Shown here piece after piece: positions 48,548 through 50,118 of a DNA stretch of 50,118 nucleotides. The notes beneath the pieces are model-generated. The model was not told where the DNA came from. It saw only the letters and a program-made list of their open reading frames with translations, and searched no databases. The stretch is from a virus: IMG/VR virus record IMGVR_UViG_3300025584_000301, positions 1-50,118 of that record. The stretch is one strand, 5' to 3'. The translations under genes and the position numbers were made by a program. How positions within the stretch are numbered: position 1 is the first letter of the stretch; each line of letters begins with the position of its first letter.

Positions 48548-48568
48548 GAAAATAATTCAATATAATGC

Positions 48569-48597
48569 TTGACTTTATCAAGTATTTGTCGTATATT
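48569..48597 (+). promoter_or_regulatory. Sigma70-type promoter of the MoxR-type ATPase
   Basis: TTGACT 48569-48574, 17 nt, TATATT 48592-48597. Leader with ACG at 48604 and AAAAGGAAAAAAACA before ATG 48624. Confidence 0.88.
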
Positions 48598-48623
48598 CAA
48601 GTAACGAAAAAAGGAAAAAAACA

Positions 48624-49799
48624 ATGAAGTTAAAAACTAAACCCCCCGTAGGAACGATTGTCAAGATAGTAATGTCTGGTAATCGATACAATGCCTTCGA
48701 CAAGGATGGTACTAAATGGACTCACGCCATTATAACCAGTACTCGTAAGTCAACGTATAAAGCCAATAAAGCTTTGGAAATGCGTGAGAAGAACGGTAGA
48801 ACATATTGGTGGAAAGTACCATTATCCGCAATGGGTAATGACAAGGCTAACCCAATACCCACTCCAACAGAGATAGAGGTTCCTGAAGGTCATCATGAGG
48901 TTATAGAGTTCATCCGTGATTCATATAAATTAAAGCCAGATGGTTTGATTATGAACGAATTAAAATGGAAATACTTAATTCGTTCAGCCGTAAGGGGTAA
49001 GAATATAATGATGACTGGTCAAGCCGGTTGTGGTAAAACTATGGCGGCTAAGGCATTGGTTAAATCATTAGATAGACCAGAGTATTACTTTAATTTAGGT
49101 GCGACACAAGATCCTCGCTCGACCTTAATTGGTAATGTCCATTATAATAAAGTGGATGGAACTTACTTTAGTGAATCACTATTCGTTAAAGCGATTCAAA
49201 CACCTAACGCTGTTATCTTGTTAGACGAACTGACACGGGCTCATCCAGATGCGTGGAACATCTTAATGCCTGTACTGGATCAAGGACAGCGTTATCTTCG
49301 GTTAGATGAGGCAGATGGACAAAAGACCATCATGGTGGCTAATGGAGTAACATTCATAGCTACGGCTAACATCGGTAATGAGTATACTGCGACTCGTCAA
49401 TTAGATAAAGCCTTGATGGATAGATTCACGGTTATCGAAATGGACTTGTTGAATCAAAAAGAAGAACTTGGATTACTGAAGTATATGTTCCCAACGGTTG
49501 ATGAAACAGAATTGAGTAATGTAAGTAATATAACTAACTTAACTCGTGTTGAAGCCGTGGCTGAGAATGCTCGGATAACCTCGGGAGTAAGTACAAGAAC
49601 ATCAGTAGAGATTGCTGGATTAATGTTTGATGGGTTCTCATTACTTGAAGCTGCTGATATCACCATTTACCCTCAGTATGACAATACTGGTGGAGTAGAT
49701 AGTGAACGTACCTTTGTTAAACAAATCGTACAGAAGTTCATTACAGATGATTCCGGTGAAGAACTGTTTACAGAACACGATATGGAGTCTGAAAGCTAA
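48624..49799 (+). CDS. MoxR/CobS-like AAA+ ATPase
   Basis: 391 residues. Residues 1-70 are a basic beta-rich region (VGTIVKIVMSGNRYNAFD). The AAA+ core has Walker A GQAGCGKT (132-139), Walker B VILLDEL (197-203), sensor 1 ATANIG (246-251) and DRF (266-268). LGATQDPRSTLIGNVHY is the MoxR/CobS pore-side insert. MoxR-type ATPases remodel VWA partners, and the CobT-like protein at 40508 is the obvious candidate although six kilobases away. CobS-like genes are common in marine T4-type phages. Confidence 0.9.
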   Translation: MKLKTKPPVGTIVKIVMSGNRYNAFDKDGTKWTHAIITSTRKSTYKANKALEMREKNGRTYWWKVPLSAMGNDKANPIPTPTEIEVPEGHHEVIEFIRDSYKLKPDGLIMNELKWKYLIRSAVRGKNIMMTGQAGCGKTMAAKALVKSLDRPEYYFNLGATQDPRSTLIGNVHYNKVDGTYFSESLFVKAIQTPNAVILLDELTRAHPDAWNILMPVLDQGQRYLRLDEADGQKTIMVANGVTFIATANIGNEYTATRQLDKALMDRFTVIEMDLLNQKEELGLLKYMFPTVDETELSNVSNITNLTRVEAVAENARITSGVSTRTSVEIAGLMFDGFSLLEAADITIYPQYDNTGGVDSERTFVKQIVQKFITDDSGEELFTEHDMESES

Positions 49800-49805
49800 A
49801 AACAT

Positions 49806-49869
49806 CGCCCCATCTCCGTGGTCATGAACTCAAGGTATGATATGTTGAGCTACACCACCGAGATGGGCG
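49806..49869. other. Long imperfect stem-loop, tRNA-like on the minus strand
   Basis: CGCCCCATCTC (49806-49816) pairs with GAGATGGGCG (49860-49869) with one bulge. GTGGT/ACCAC extends it after one mismatch, and CTCAA/TTGAG forms the tip. On the minus strand it reads with a CCATCTC/GAGATGG acceptor-like stem and GGTGTAGCTCAA, a D-arm-like block, but no T arm fits in 64 nt. Either a decayed tRNA or a structured 3' element of the ATPase transcript. Confidence 0.4.
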
Positions 49870-49878
49870 ACTCACCTG

Positions 49879-49931
49879 ATTTAACTTAGTTAAATGAATG
49901 ATTTACGAAGTAAATGATTTACGAAGTAAAT
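49879..49931 (+). repeat. Three mini-palindromes
   Basis: ATTTAAC-TTA-GTTAAAT (49879-49895), then ATTTAC-GAA-GTAAAT twice (49901-49915, 49917-49931). Same family as at 43.5-45.3 kb, here without a nearby stop codon. Confidence 0.85.
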
Positions 49932-49937
49932 GATTTA

Positions 49938-50000
49938 AGGGGATTGAAAAATATCCTCTATCAAATGGGGGCTGGTTTAATTCCTTTTTCCGGCTCCTAT
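49938..50000 (+). other. Two adjacent hairpins
   Basis: AGGGGAT/ATCCTCT (49938-49959, 8-nt loop) and ATGGGGGCTGG/CCGGCTCCTAT (49965-50000, 11 pairs with three G-U and a 14-nt loop). The stretch from 49800 to the window end has no gene I can support and is dominated by structure. Confidence 0.5.
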
Positions 50001-50067
50001 TTGTGTATATGGAAATCTTCATTCGGTAACCCAAAGACTTAAAGTGATACTTGAAGGTCGCTAGGGT

Positions 50068-50111
50068 GGTGAAAATTTCGTGGTCAATTTTTCACCTATG
50101 TCTTTTTTTTT
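50068..50111 (+). terminator. Probable rho-independent terminator
   Basis: GGTGAAAATT (50068-50077) pairs with AATTTTTCACC (50086-50096), with one bulged T. A run of T follows at 50103-50111 after a 6-nt gap. It would end the ATPase or structured-RNA transcript. Confidence 0.65.
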
Positions 50112-50118
50112 ATACTAT

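Noticed and set aside
1-50118. Bacterial chromosome fragment carrying an O-antigen cluster
   Set aside because: The operon resembles one, but single-strand coding over 50 kb, no housekeeping genes, and the Def/ThyX/Hsp20/CobS-like set with dozens of tiny genes fit a large phage far better. The absence of structural genes keeps this open in principle.

Overview
This looks like part of a large, AT-rich, T4-type (marine myovirus-like) phage genome. Every gene I can support over 50 kb lies on the + strand. Genes are packed with ATGA-type stop/start overlaps, and many are tiny and unrecognisable. The recognisable ones are typical phage auxiliary genes: ThyX, peptide deformylase, Hsp20, SNase-like nuclease, HNH-like and GIY-YIG proteins, a MoxR/CobS-like ATPase with a CobT-like VWA partner, solo DNA methyltransferases, and a tRNA-Cys without an encoded CCA. 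No virion or packaging gene is visible, so the phage assignment is inference from gene content and layout. The host is unknown.

Region 1 (about 0.8-22.8 kb) is one uninterrupted glycan operon. It has about eleven glycosyltransferases, three small methyltransferase-like proteins, a sulfotransferase-like protein, two DegT-type aminotransferases and four nucleotide-sugar enzymes (RmlB-, GMD-, PseB/CapD- and UGD-like). It also has a nonulosonic-acid (sialic-type sugar) module: a NeuB-type synthase fused to a second TIM barrel, a NeuA-type CMP-sugar synthetase and a GT42-like sialyltransferase. Together these could make and attach a decorated acidic sugar to virion or host glycan. Several pathway steps are not in the window.

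Region 2 (about 22.8-43.2 kb) holds nucleotide and stress metabolism (deformylase, IMPDH-like enzyme, Hsp20, ThyX), a lipase, a lipoprotein and small membrane proteins. It also contains a probable restriction endonuclease/methyltransferase pair lying between paralogous solo methyltransferases, an HD phosphohydrolase, and a 650-residue HExxH plus VWA protein.

Region 3 (about 43.2-50.1 kb) is an array of tiny genes. It is rich in short palindromes (arms of 6-7 nt around a 3-nt spacer), often sitting on stop codons and partly nested, with a GIY-YIG nuclease gene among them. Then come a long non-coding stretch with a terminator, a structured RNA-like segment and the tRNA-Cys, a series of small genes most with their own promoter, and a MoxR-type AAA+ ATPase.

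Fourteen near-identical sigma70-type promoters (TTGACT, 17-18 nt, TATATT) occur only from 24.1 kb onward, and none in the glycan operon. Many carry a shared leader with an A-rich ribosome site (AAAGGAAAAAAAC). Several also place an ATG/GTG/TTG six (in one case five) nucleotides after the -10 box, making a mini-ORF whose stop overlaps the real start or which runs in frame into it. This promoter-leader cassette and the palindrome family are the most unusual signals in the window.
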